NCBI RefSeq assembly: GCF_932526225.1
Contig: NC_064046.1
Location: forward strand, 4,823,306-4,887,305
DNA from: Nematostella vectensis
Taxonomy: Eukaryota > Cnidaria > Anthozoa > Actiniaria > Edwardsiidae
Direction: 5' to 3'
DNA length: 64,000 nt
Numbering within the stretch: the first letter of the stretch is position 1; every line of letters starts with the position of its first letter. Below, piece after piece: positions 24,334-35,861 of the stretch. A program made the translations under genes and the position numbers. Below the pieces are notes generated by a model. That model saw only the letters and a list, made by a program, of their open reading frames with translations. It was not told the origin of the DNA and searched no databases.

Positions 24334-24407
24334 GATGAGATTCAACGTATCGTCTTCCTCGGCTCGAGAGACAACCATGATGATGATGATGATGAGGTAT
24401 TACTAGG

Positions 24408-25750
24408 CAGCGGCTGATCCAGGGGTGGTGACCGGGGTGACATGTCACCCCCATTTTGGGCGAAAAAAAGTGTTTAAACACAAAAACATAAAATCGTTGC
24501 AAATTGTTATAGCCGAATTGGATTTATCGCGATGATATTCACTGGACGAAAACCAGACAATGTTCGTGACAGAATGCTGGCCACTGCACTAGGCGAATAA
24601 TCAGAATGTTCTGACTGGCGGAACAGAAAAGCAATTTCTAATCCATAGCTCTAAAATCACTGTGAGACCGGTGAGACCCCCTAATGGATAGCAAAAGCGT
24701 AAGAATTTTATAGCAGTTGGTTGAATTGAATGCCCTAAAAGATAGGGAGATCACCCTATCGTCTGATTTTATGGAGAGCCCTCCCCCTACCACTTGCTAG
24801 ACGGAGCGCAACCGGAAAAATCATGCTAGCACATAGTAGAGTGGATAAGCAAACTGAAGCTGCGAGGAACTTATCAAACAACGATACAAGAATCCCTGGC
24901 AAAAAATCGTGCCCCCAATAATTTGAGGCGAGCTACGGCCATGCATATCCTTTAAAACTTTCAAAAGATTTTCAACACAGCTTTAAAAAATCGTGAAAAA
25001 AGTCGCACTTTTTGGCAATAATATAATAATATCATAATGATGTTGAGCTCAAGATATTCTAAGTGCGAGCAGGGAGTTTTCTCTTACAACTCCCTTGTTC
25101 GATTAAAAATCCATCAGTTAAAATATCAACCTGTTGTCAAACGATTTCAATCACCAGTTTGCTAATATTCTTCGTAATATAGACGAATTTTGACAAACTA
25201 AAAAAGCTTTGTTTGCCGAAGTATTGGACTTTGTTTACTGAACAACTTTTGCTAATTCCTGGATTACACATCAGTTTTTTTCAGCGCTTGCCGATCCGTT
25301 CGTTATATTTCTTATGAAGAGAACCGATCTGGATGGTAAGAGTTGTGACGTGACAGGAAACCATCTCCGGTGAGTTCGTCCCAGCCCCCAGGCTACCTCA
25401 CGGTTAATCTCCGAGCTCTGGAAACCCGGAAAGAGCGCCTGGGACTAGGCTGCCCATGGGGGCATCTCGGCTAAAACTCCTGTCGAGGTGTCGAGGGCTT
25501 TTATCATATTCAAGCTTTACGCTGTCTTCCCGGGTAAGAGAAGGAGATATTAAGCGTTTCTGGCCTTGTTGGGTGAATCAGAAACAGTCTTCGATTAGGA
25601 AACGCAATCTATGTGAATAGGTAGTGTGTGTGGATAGTGAAGGTTTTAAAAAACAACTCAAGTTTGAAATTATATGTTTAACGCCACTGTGAAAACAAAG
25701 CGGTTTTGCTGCAATCTCGTTCTTAGAGCTCAAGTCTTTTGCGACAAGGT
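24408..25750. other. Intergenic sequence with repeat fragments
   Basis: No supported gene. The first 90 bases (ctgatccaggggtggtgacc, then a cccccattttgggcg-like stretch) resemble one end of the element at 25759-26036. Bases 24606-24630 match the TIR of the 9486-9780 MITE. Bases 25340-25450 are an inverted copy of sequence near 54940-55010. Confidence 0.5.
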
Positions 25751-25758
25751 ACCACCTC

Positions 25759-26036
25759 AGGGGCGGATACAGGGGGGATGGGGGGGTGGATTTGGTGGAT
25801 ATCCACCCCACTTTTTGAGTAAAAAAAATGACGAAAATAAAAATGTCTGAGGGAGGCACGAGAGTTACTGTCCATGTGCCTTCGCCTGTTTGACTTTGCT
25901 GACGCGACAAATACAGTTCAGCATGAAGTATTGTTACTGATCTATGTGATCTACCAAGAACCACTGGATCAGTCATATATGCTGTCTATCCGGCCATTAT
26001 CATCCACCCTAATTTGAAATCCTGGATCCGCCCCTG
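25759..26036. mobile_element. MITE with CAGGGGCGGAT ends
   Basis: Left end caggggcggatacagg and right end tcctggatccgcccctg are inverse copies, 278 bp apart. A second inverted pair, gggggtggattt and atatccacccca, sits inside the left half. Termini look hAT-like. No clear target duplication was found. Confidence 0.72.
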
Positions 26037-26160
26037 GAAATACACTCTTTTTTATAAGAACGTCTAATTTTTAGCTGGGCCGTTCTTATTTTTAGGACAT
26101 TTTAAGGCTTGACATATTCTTAGCGATGTCCTTAAATTTTAGTGTATATAACAATGTGTA

Positions 26161-26420
26161 GTTCCAGAAAATATCCTTCCTCCCCCCCCCCCCTTCCGCA
26201 TTGAGGGGATTGGAAATTTCGGGGCCGTGGAGGGGGGTTTCAAACGCCAGCGAATTTCTAGAGGGGATGGGGGGGGGGGGGTAAAATGCCCTTTTTCCTT
26301 AACAGTTACTGTATTTATTTTTTGCAGGGGGTTGGAAATTTCAGAGGGGTGGGGAGTGATACCTCTAACCCCCGCTGTGTAAAGCGGGGTGATGTAGATT
26401 TCAAAAAAGGTATGAGGGTT
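26161..26420. mobile_element. Incomplete relative of the 6250-6495 MITE
   Basis: Begins gttccagaaaatatcc with a C run and attgagggg, as in the 6250 copy. Inside it shares gggcattttac-like and taacagttactgtattt sequence in rearranged order. The expected right end (tcttctggaac) is missing. Confidence 0.6.
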
Positions 26421-28601
26421 TTGCACGAGTAAGCACGGGTAAGTATTAGGCACTAAGAGCGAAGTGTAGCACTTTTCACCCCCTTTGTTTAACTTGCGCA
26501 TCCTCCAGACAAAAAAAAAGAGATTTCCATTCCTTGGAGTGGAAACCATCTTGATTCTGTTTGTCTGTCTGTTCCCCCTGTCTCGATTAACGATAAAGCA
26601 CTAAAAAGTGAGACTGATAATCTAAGTGATAATCTACACCTTGAATCGCAGTTGGAGTGGGAAAAAAATAATTTATCAAATCATTCGTTTTTTAGCAGGG
26701 GATGCCTATTAATATTTGGAGCACGTGCTTATTTTCAAAAGACCCTGTTCCAACGTATCCGTTTGAAAACGCAACCTTTTTGTTCCGTTTGCAAAAATAT
26801 CCTCGTCCACACGAAGTGTTTTCATTTTGATATGACCCTAGGTTTCATGAAAATTAGGCAAAACGCTTTAAGTCGTTAAGATCAACTATTAATACGGCGT
26901 GCTCAACGTAAATCCATGTCATATTAACGTTTTATACCAAGTTTTGAAAAAACACAATACAAATTTACATCTATATTTTAGGGGGGGAGGTGTGGTGTTT
27001 TTTTGTCAATTTTTAACCTTCTCGAAATAGTGCTTGTAGAAATAGCAAAAAACATTCTTATCCACCTGAAATCATTAATACAACTTGAAACAAAGATTAA
27101 ATATTGTCAAAAAGCTTCAGATTTTGCTAAACAGTTTTTATTGACTAAAATTAATAACTTTAATTAAATCCAAGATGGCGGATGCTGATGTCACATAATT
27201 AGCTAAAAATCGCAGATTTTTTTAAAACTAACATCTAAATTTGACAAAATCCTTTTTATATTCCTCTACTTTAAATAAAAAGTAGGAAAAAACATTTTTG
27301 GGAAAGATATTTAAATTATTACTTTAATTAAGAGTCCAGTTAAAACTTATGCTATATTAAAGGTACCATTGCAATCAATGACGTCACAGGTGTCATATAT
27401 TGTTGTCATAGAACTATTGTCCCTAATAGTATATTTCTACTGCAAGATTCTCAAAAAAAGACATACAGAAATATACATCTAAAAAAACAGAAATATTGCC
27501 CGTTCCTGCTAACTTAAGTGACGACAATTTTTTTGAAGAATATTGGTTGCTTTTTCAATACGAACTGATTATGATAACTTATTTGGATTTTGGATGTTCT
27601 ATGCAAAGGTTTCGAAAGATAGGCTATTTATAACCATATGTCCTTAAATGACGTCATAATGATGTCCCCCCCCGGTCAGAGGAAGCCCCAAAAAGGCCGG
27701 TCTGAATAGGGTTAAGACACAAAAAAGTTATCCAAACTTAAAAAAAATGCTCTTGCTACCCATTTAAAGTTATTCCTCTGAAATTTAAATTATTGGAGAT
27801 TTTCGATATAATTTCCGAATAAGATCCCCATCATATGAGGAGTGAAAAATCAAAATAAAAAATGGAGGTACCCAGCCTCGTTTTGGTGCTTTGGGTGGCC
27901 AAACACAGTCTACTTTTGTCAAAATACGGCTATTTTATGAAGATTGTGTGATCAAAAGTTAATAGCAAGCTGATTATAGAAATCCTTTAAAAACAGGTCA
28001 ATATTTCACCTATTTCACTTGTTGCTAGCGCACAGGCTACATAAGTCTATTGTAGCCTGTTTAGCTCATTTAATGTGCAACAGCTGATTATAAAGTGAGA
28101 CTAACTAGGGCTAGATTTGGGCCTGTAATGACCTTACTCTAAGCTTTTTTGATGAATTTCCCAAACAAGTTATGGTGAGAATCTTTTGAGAGCTTAATAG
28201 ATTATTTAGAGCAACAAACGAACAACATTTTGGAATAAAAAACAGGGTTACCCAGATTGGTTTTATCGCAAGAAACTGAGTTGTTTTCTCCAATTTCTCA
28301 CATGTAATTTCACTTACGCATACACACAATTTTCAAACAAAAAATAGTGCATGCTTGTGCGCAGAACTTGGTGCGCAATGTAATTCAGCCTTCAGGATAA
28401 AACAAGAGGTGGAATAATAGTCTGCCTGGTGCACTTGAATTTTGGCCAAACCTTGCACTGTATTCATGTATTTTTTGATATGTATCTGTTTGTTCCAGAC
28501 AGATGAATTTGAAACAAGACCTATTGAGATATATATACCCTTTTGAAGTTACCTACTCTATATAGCAGCTGGTCACATTTCATGTTTTTTTAAAAAAATA
28601 A
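26421..28601. other. AT-rich intergenic stretch
   Basis: No supported coding exon. Short frames lack recognisable domains and splice signals. Contains tgacgtcat-like sites and several A or T homopolymers of 7-9 bases. Confidence 0.5.
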
Positions 28602-29214
28602 TCAGAAGTAGGGGAGTGCCCATCGATCAACTGCCTTAAAGAGTGTCAATTCTGTCAAGAAAAGGAACCCTTCCCTCTTGAGCATATCCTTCAAAAAATC
28701 TTGTGTGGATTCCAGGAGCTCAATACCTCATGCGAATGACTATCGATGACTTCCCAACAGACGCTTTGAATTTCTTCAGAATCTGACGCAACTGGTAAAA
28801 CTTCGAGTACATTCTTGGGACCCATAATGCGAGAGAAATATTCGTAGCACAGCTCCTCCAAGCCAGGCAAGATGTATTTCTTTGCCAGGTACAAAACATC
28901 TTTTACCAAACCTCACTAGTGATGATTACTTCGTCGCGATAAAGGTATCTCAGCATTTCTAGAACTCCCTCGTAAAAACAATCAGGTAACGTAATGTTAC
29001 GGCTAGTTTCCGCCAGCTTGCAGAAGAACATTGCTTCGAACACGGGGCTTGAGGTCGCAAGGACGTACTTGTGAGCGGGAATGGAGACTTTTTCGCCGTC
29101 AGCGTTCATCACGGAAAACCCCACATCGCTGAATAGGCGGCTATTGAACATACGTTCCTTAACTGACCTTAGACCTTGTCTGCCATTGAGCCATTGTTGT
29201 GTTTCAAGGCACAA
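28602..29214 (-). pseudogene. BTB/POZ protein (BTBD3/6-like), frameshifted and truncated
   Basis: Reading from 29214, a BTB domain is obvious: FSDVGFSV, VSIPAHKYVLATSSPVFEA, then ITLPDCFYEGVLEMLRYLY. At about 28908 the frame meets a stop, and the matching BACK-domain continuation (VLYLAKKYILPGLEELC, CWEVIDSHS) is in another frame. Near 28715 a second shift moves to a third frame (LTLFKAVDRWA) before a stop at 28602. Family members continue well past this point, so the 3' part is lost. There are no introns, which fits either a retrocopy or an intronless gene. The real proteins are BTB-BACK-PHR adaptors for cullin-3 ligases. Two frameshifts plus truncation make a pseudogene the best call; sequencing errors are possible but less likely. 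Confidence 0.75.
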
Positions 29215-30540
29215 ATCGTTTCTTTTAAAAAGAACACTTTGTCTCTTTCTCGTCTTGAATCAATTTTTGCGCGTTTCCGGTTTGAATCTCCAAATTATTG
29301 CTCGGAGTGAGCGTAGCGAACGGAGAGCAACACTACTAATAAACACATTGACCCCTCAACCGGCCTGTACCGGCTTTGGGAAGTACCCACAACCCAAAAA
29401 ATTCATAAATGCAAAATAAACACAACAAGATGAAGATACTCAGGCATCAGTCTAAGGGATAAATGGTCTTGCAGATATGCATCCAACCAAGGTGTTGGCA
29501 TCTACTCTTAAGCCAAATAATAGCACAGGTTCTTTGACAAATCTCAAATCGAACAAGGAGAGAAAAGCAGAATCACCCCTCTCAATAAAACGCCCAAAAT
29601 ACCACACAAGGGAGAGAGATCAGCAAACACAGCTCAAGACACAAATAGATACCTTTATTCTGATCCTCCAGGTTCATCTCCATGGCCTCAAAACACAATG
29701 TCCACTCCTTGAAGGATTGTACAACCACGAAGATGTCTTTACGTATTGCAAAGCATTCTGGGAGATCCAGGGGAAAATTCACGAGGGGAGCGCCAGTCAA
29801 CACTCCTCTCCCCAAAGTCAGATGTTTTTTTTATAAGTCTTTTCACCCCGAAGCCAAACAAATCAATTCCAGCTCATACAGACCCAGAATAGCAGTGGAA
29901 ACAATTTTGCAATCAATTTGGTTTCAGAAAAGACAGCATTTAGGAGAGCTGTGGTGATTCATTAGAAAATTATTTTCTCATCCAGGCAAAGCCAAACAAG
30001 ACAAAATCATCATGAATCCACCTTTGCTTGCAAATATCCATAAGCAAAGCACTCAATTATGCCCCAAAAGACTTCATGATGTCCTGAGACACTCTCCTAA
30101 TATGCTCATAGCTGTATTTTTTATGAAAAATACAAGCAACCATCAACTTGTGCTCGCTTCAGCACAACGACGAGGGGTTAAAAGTGGGGACCGCAAAGCA
30201 CTGTTGGAAAGCTTGGATACTGCTGACTAGGTGCAGCTGTGTTTGACTTTGACGGCCTGTATAAAACTCAGAATAGGGGGGGAGGTATCTGTTTTCAGTC
30301 TGTTTTTTTTTGTAAATTCAGCTCAAAAAAAGCCAGGAGTCAATGGGTTAAGCAGAGGGGGAGTTGACCCATTTCCGGCAATTGTTTTTTGCGCAGCGGT
30401 AATTAGTATCGCACATGCGCGAAATGTATATATTTGGGACGGGTTTGGGGATTTTGGGGTTTGATGGAATGTTGTTGTTGGAATGCAGCTAAGCACCTCT
30501 AGAATGCGGGACATTTCCGGTTATGACTCATTTCTATTTA
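29215..30540. other. Stretch without a supported gene
   Basis: Contains several open frames of 70-120 codons on both strands. The minus-strand frame at 29582-29815 looks the most protein-like (GAPLVNFPLDLPECFAIRK) and is followed by a possible donor near 29650, but it matches no family I recognise. Treated as unassigned. Confidence 0.35.
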
Positions 30541-30924
30541 TTACGAACAATTTTCGAGTGATAAAACACCCTGGAAATCTGGAGGGTTCCCGTTCTCTCC
30601 TGCGATAGAAGTAGACTCAGATGACTTGAAGGCCTCAAATTCTGGCTTTTCACTTGAAACTTCCAGTTGTGTCGAATTGTTAATTACAATGTTATTGTAT
30701 CTTGTATTATACTCAAATCTGTTCATTTTTATTGGGCTTTTGTTCGTGGCAGCATCCCTTAATGCTTTTCCCTTTGAAGGGGAAAAACATATTGCCTTTA
30801 CTGTTACCATTAATCCGTGAAACACTAACTTATAGTTGGTGTGTACTAACTCTACAGAGCAAGAAAAAAAAGCAAACAAGAGATCATTTGGAATTTCATT
30901 TTGTGTCAACACCAACTGTACCAC
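30541..30924 (-). CDS. Possible terminal exon, unrecognised protein
   Basis: Open frame of 127 codons. A pyrimidine-rich acceptor (TTTCTTGCTCTGTAG) lies near 30860, inside the frame, so the exon would start there and encode about 105 residues. The segment is polar and contains KAICFSPSKGKALRD and KSPIKMNRFEYNTRYNN, which look like coding sequence, possibly from a transposon-encoded protein. No partner exon upstream was identified. Function is unknown. Confidence 0.25.
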   Translation of the reverse strand: MVQLVLTQNEIPNDLLFAFFSCSVELVHTNYKLVFHGLMVTVKAICFSPSKGKALRDAATNKSPIKMNRFEYNTRYNNIVINNSTQLEVSSEKPEFEAFKSSESTSIAGENGNPPDFQGVLSLENCS

Positions 30925-31077
30925 TAACTATTTCACAGATTGATGGGAACACCTCTATTATATCTCCAAATTTAGCTCCGAGCATTCACTATCAACAGAT
31001 ATTCCTACTATTAGCCTTCTTATCCTGGTTCGCCTGTGCTCCAGGCCCTCAGCGCGGGTTGTTCTGCCTAAATCCCA

Positions 31078-31240
31078 CCCCCTGCCCCCCTAGCCGTTTT
31101 CCGCTCGACCAAAGTTCCGAAGTACGACCCAGTCTACGGAACAGATGCTCATTTGCATAAGGGGAAACAATTCCCACGGACGTAGATTGTGGTCGAGTCC
31201 GCGGCCTTGCAGCGGTCATACCCAACCTCTCAATATCGGA
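31078..31240. repeat. Dispersed repeat, copy 1 (octamer-bearing family)
   Basis: Contains ctacggaacagatgctcatt, gcataagg, cacggacgtagattgtggtc and gcggtcatacccaacctc. The last two blocks recur inverted at 31968-32180, and the first recurs inverted at 34833-34930. Confidence 0.7.
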
Positions 31241-31967
31241 AACTTCCGAATAAACATCTTCGGAATCGAGAATCATGAAAGAATGTCGGACATATGACCA
31301 TACGAGTAAGAGAGACAATTCCTGCCTTTGTTGTATGCTGAATGAAATTTTCCAACCATTTTCATTTAAATTTTCTGATAATGTATCTTATATAACTTTA
31401 AACCATGACAGCTGGCGGGTGCTTTTTTTTCCTTTGTTCTATTTTACTAAAGTTTTTAGCGTAAGTTTAATTGAGTATTTATTTTACTTACTTTAATGTG
31501 TACCTCTTAGCATATGAAGTTTTATTCACAATGCAACATGTCTTTGATACCTGCTTTTCTATATCAATTAATTTTGAAGGTTTACATGGATATACATGGA
31601 TATATATACTCGTCATCATAAGTAACTCACATAAGAGTCTACAGAAATTACATCATAATTTGTTTTTTTTTTCAGATAGGTATTATATGATACCTATGGC
31701 TGCGCAACCCCTCCACTCCCCCCTCAGCTAACTCCGAATACGCGCCTGCTAAACGTTTTACGTTCTTGTTATGATTACCAGAGATAAAAGGCAAAACAAC
31801 GAACCCGCGCGTTCCTAAGTCGAGATTAAGAAACTAATTGGCTGACTTACTCGTCTTACTTGCTCATTTAATTTTTTAATCTGCCTGACGACATATAAAT
31901 TAATAAACACTAACTAAATTGAGTAAACTAAGACTAAGACTATATATAACTAAGACTATATATTTAT

Positions 31968-32180
31968 ATGGTCGGTCACCACACACAAAAGTCGGATCGC
32001 CATCTTAGATTTCTCCGACAATCTCGCACTTTCCGGAGATGGTGGTCGGAAAATTCCGACTGTGAGGTTGGGTATGACCGCTGGGAGTCCGCGGACTCGA
32101 CCACAATCTACGTCCGTGGAAAATTGCTCCCTTTGCATAAGCCACTGTCCGGCGTCCTCGATTCCATGCGGCGCCATTTT
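31968..32180. repeat. Dispersed repeat, copy 2 (inverted relative to copy 1)
   Basis: Carries the reverse complement of the gcggtcatacccaacctc and cacggacgtagattgtggtc blocks, then gcataagccactgtccggcg and tcctcgattccatgcggcgc. The latter pair is shared inverted with 34833-34930. The three copies overlap in different parts, implying a longer parent of at least 200 bp. Confidence 0.7.
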
Positions 32181-32246
32181 CTGCCATTTGTCATGACAAC
32201 AGCCCACGCTTTGACGAAGGCGATGTTTTGCGAAGTTTTATTACAT

Positions 32247-32710
32247 CAGGGGCTCATAAGTAGGGGCAATCAACTTCCCCATGTTCTGGTACTATATAGG
32301 TGTCACGGCGTTTCCTAGGATCAGATTATTTAAGACGCGCGGATTAGCAAATCAGATGCGACCTTAGTGCTTACGTTTTGGCTGAGCTCAATTGCACGCG
32401 CATTCTCAGACAAAAAGCTATGTTTTCTCTTCGGTACTTTGACTTTTGTTGCTCTCTTCTTCGATTATGAATCCAGTTTTACCTACGAATTTAAATTCTG
32501 GCTTGCAATTCTTTTGTTGAACAAACAAAACCGACGGATGATGGATAAAGAAATATTCTTTCCAACTGAAATTTGCGTGTGCAGCCTCACGTCACTAGCG
32601 CGCGCGACCAACGTCAGCGTAGCTGATTGGCCTTTCGTGCGCGCGCGTCTAAAAATAGCCTGATCCTAGTAAACGCCGTGACACTTATAAAATGCAGATG
32701 ATTGCCCCTG
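32247..32710. mobile_element. hAT-like MITE of 464 bp
   Basis: Ends CAGGGG and CCCCTG, flanked by the 7-base direct repeat attacat (32240-32246 and 32711-32717). Inverted similarity extends through ggggcaatca and tgtcacggcgtttcctaggatcag against ctgatcctagtaaacgccgtgaca. The interior is CpG-rich near 32590-32650 with cgcgcgcgacc and gtgcgcgcgcg. No transposase. Confidence 0.8.
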
Positions 32711-34254
32711 ATTACATTTATAACATTAGATAGTATGCTCGCCTGTTATACTTTTTAAACAAAAAAATATCATGGCAATAAAGTATAAGGGTCAACTTAT
32801 CTCATGTTAGCAAATCAACTTCCTAAGAAGTCTTAAAAGAATCAGATTTTGAAGAGAATGAATCACATGAGAAAAGTTCTAACACACTAAATTTCACATT
32901 TTTGGTACATCCAGTCATAAGCAAAGTTAAAAGCCGAGACTCACAGCATAGCTAAAACTGTTATTTTACTTAATCTGAGTGAACTCTGAGCACATATTTC
33001 CTACCTGGTTTTAAAATTATTAAACGATTACGAGCTTGCATGGTTTTACCGTCTCCAAGCCACAAAGCACGCATGTAATTGTATTCTAAATATCTCGAAA
33101 AGGCGTGGAAATCGCTGGAAAGTTTGTATTGGACGTTTTATAAGAATTCCTTCAGGAATATGTCTGGGAGGTCTGATTTTCGTAGCACCCTTTATTAAGA
33201 GCAAAAAGTCCTTCAATAGCATAGACATGCAACAGCAGCCAATAATTATGTTTGCTTCTAAAAACATTTTTGGTACACCTTGTCATAGACTCTTTTTATG
33301 AAAATCATGTACAATATATGAATTTCCAACTAATAAACTATCGGTGTGTGAAAGATGGGCTCCAGATCCTAACGCGTTAAAAAATAGGAGGATAAATTCC
33401 AAAGTGTGTCATTCACTCAGTCTCGTAGAAGCGTGCGTAAATAGCAAAAGAATGAAATGAACAGGTGACCGTGCATTCCAGCATGGCAACTGCGTAAAAA
33501 TAAACTTCCCTTTTTTTCCCCAAAATTTTGTTAATTTGGACTAAATTAAATTTTTTTTATTATGCGTAAACATATTTCTTTAGGATGAGGCACAATTTAG
33601 AAAATGAAACCGAATAAAGCGCTCAAAATAAAATTTTATTCACGTCTAGAGATTTTATGCTATTAAGTCGAGCATGATTTTTTATTGTAAATTTACTCTT
33701 TGCATTATCATGGGGGCAAGACACCGAGAGAGAAGGTAGAAAATCAGCGAAATATACCTCTCAAGCCTCTTTGAAGCTAGAAACATAACTTTTGGTACTC
33801 CGCCCGAAGAAGGATAATGCCATTTATATGATAGTGTAGGCTATTTCATTTATGAAAGTTGTTTTACCAGCTTTTAAGCAAAGCGATTCAATCAAATCAA
33901 AATGTAAACATATGACCAATGATTGATATTAAAAAAAAAATACTTGCAAAATAGGTTCTCTATGACAAGAGTGATCAAACTGTCATGTGACCCATAGTTC
34001 CTAATTTGTCAGGTTAAAGCGGTTAAAATCGAGAGAGTCCTCTTGTTTAAAAACTAATTTAAACCACGCAGTGCATGTTGCAGTGCTCCAAAAAGGTTAG
34101 TAAAAAAAAAAAAAGTTAGAAGACCCATTTTTAGCTATGGTTGCAAATCAGACAGCCTTTGTTACATCAACCGTATGCTAGCTCAAAGGTTAACCCCCGT
34201 GAGCCAACTAAGAGGTCATCAGTGACAATTAATTTTATAATTTTAAATAGAAGC
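32711..34254. other. AT-rich intergenic stretch
   Basis: No supported gene. The phrase tttttggtacatccagtcat at 32898 recurs in altered form near 33266. Minus-strand frame 33046-33267 has no recognisable domain. Confidence 0.45.
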
Positions 34255-34404
34255 TGTAGTGACCATAGTAAGGCTTTACTCAACATAAAACAGTGCTTAC
34301 AATAAAGCGAGCTAAAACAAAATGGCCGCTAGTCTAACTAACAAATTGCTGACCAAGCGCAGGCTCAGGCCACAGGAAGCCCAACAACAACAAATGTCAT
34401 ATCA
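34255..34404 (-). mobile_element. Solo LTR of the Gypsy-2 family
   Basis: 150 bp starting TGATATGACATTT and ending ACTACA on the minus strand. It closely matches the two LTRs at 47295-47438 and 50647-50795. It is flanked by identical gaagc pentamers (34250-34254 and 34405-34409), as expected after recombination between two LTRs. It lies about 2.9 kb beyond the PIPOX stop. Confidence 0.9.
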
Positions 34405-34832
34405 GAAGCCTTAAACAACCAGAAAGGCGTAATGTGCCATTGAAATTGTTGTGTGTTGTTGTGAAGAATAATGCGATAAATTTTAGTGAAGAAAAGAACC
34501 AAATACTTCCGATCTTCAAGATTTCTAACAAATGATCATGTTAATGTGAATGATTTACAAAGTTTGACTATCAGCTTAGAAACTTGGAGTTAAACAGCCT
34601 TCTAGCTTAAACCCTCAAATGCACTGTTTGCATTGCATTTCTCCTCAGAAGCTCTCTACCACCATATCTATATTTTTAGTGCGTTTCCTGAAAAGAAATT
34701 AAAAGAATTCGTCTAGAAAAATTACTTATGCTTAATTTGAAAGATGTGCTCAAGTACAGGCTTGGGTTTATTATCATTGACCTAGGTAGAAAGCTTGATA
34801 AGTTATCTCATCCCTGTGAAACGATGACTTAA

Positions 34833-34930
34833 AATGGCGGCGCATGGAATCGAGGACGCCGGACAGTGGCTTATGCAAATGAGCATCTGTTCCGTAGACT
34901 TACCGATCTTCGGAAAATCCAATATGGCGG
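34833..34930. repeat. Dispersed repeat, copy 3
   Basis: Matches the reverse complement of 32130-32180 (gcgcatggaatcgaggacgc and cggacagtggcttatgc) and of 31134-31160 (atgcaaatgagcatctgttc). Contains the octamer ATGCAAAT. Confidence 0.7.
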
Positions 34931-35310
34931 TTCAGTGGAGTAAACCCGAGTAAACAAGGTGGAAATACTTACAAACTTCGCTTCACAGGGGTTTAAGATG
35001 TAGATGACTATCGGAAAACCAAAGAAGTATTGATTGTATTTAATCTGCAAAGATTTCTCAGAAGAAGAACACTCTACAATCTATCACACTTTATTTCACG
35101 GGTTAATGAAAACCACTCTATTGTAGCAGATCTCCCATAATAGCATTTATTTTTATGAAAAAAGAAATACAATAAACTGCAATTACTAAGCACACTCGTT
35201 TATTGATAATATCCATGGGAGCATTGCTCTCAGTTGTTGTAGGACATTCTTCACAATTTGCAGAAGATCTACATTAAATAGTAGAATTAAATTGTAGATC
35301 TACATATACT

Positions 35311-35861
35311 TATCCCGAGGGGGGGAGGGGGGGCGTGAGGATACACCCTTTGGGTGTTGTCTCTACTATATAAGTTGACAAAGTGTCAAATCAGACTTCT
35401 TGGATTAATTTGTCATCAAAATTCTTGCTCATATCTGATTCGCTGTCTTCCTCGCCCTCTTTCTTTTATTTTTTTCTCGTGCTGCACTTTTCTTGCCAGG
35501 AGAAGATCGAAAAGCCTTTTTGCTTCTTTAAGGTCATCTATAGCATCAACCATTATAAGGTTGCAACCTGGAGTTAGTTGCATCTTTGAGAAATTAAGTG
35601 CCTTCACTTTTTCTGAATTAATGTTTTCATCCAATTTCTTCCCCTCCACTTTCTGTCCAGCTTGCAGCTAATCTCTTGCTCGCATCATTGCTGTTTCTTT
35701 CGTTGCTCCTTTTTTCTTCGGTTTACGGGAGGGGGGGACCGAAAATATGGTGGAAGCGTAAGGGGGGGCATGAAAAATTTTGTTACTCCTGAAGAGGGGG
35801 TCAACAAATTTAATCCCGTACTTTTATCAAAATCCTCTCTCCTCCTCCCCCTCGGGATAAG
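35311..35861. mobile_element. TIR element of about 550 bp carrying a minus-strand frame
   Basis: Left end ttatcccgagggggggaggg and right end tcctccccctcgggataag are inverse copies. Between them a 77-codon frame at 35416-35649 (minus) contains the unrecognised segment LTPGCNLIMVDAIDDLKEAK and a highly basic end. It could be a remnant of a protein carried by the element or a captured exon. Element class unknown. Confidence 0.55.

Larger units (their letters stand above)
20362..24394 (+). mobile_element. Non-LTR (LINE) retrotransposon, near full length, with target site duplication
   Basis: The element is flanked by identical 13-bp copies of aggtattactagg at 20349-20361 and 24395-24407, which are minisatellite sequence, so the insertion is precise. 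It has a leader of about 0.8 kb, an APE-type endonuclease, a reverse transcriptase with a C-terminal C2H2 finger, and a 3' tail of ATG/GAT trinucleotides at 24377-24394 in place of poly(A). The endonuclease and RT lie in different frames, so the copy is probably inactive. The clade was not assigned. The endonuclease resembles proteins often labelled craniofacial development protein 2-like. Confidence 0.93.

Noticed and set aside
29582-29815. Minus-strand frame with GAPLVNFPLDLPECFAIRK
   Set aside because: Protein-like composition but no recognised family or convincing splice partners; left unassigned.
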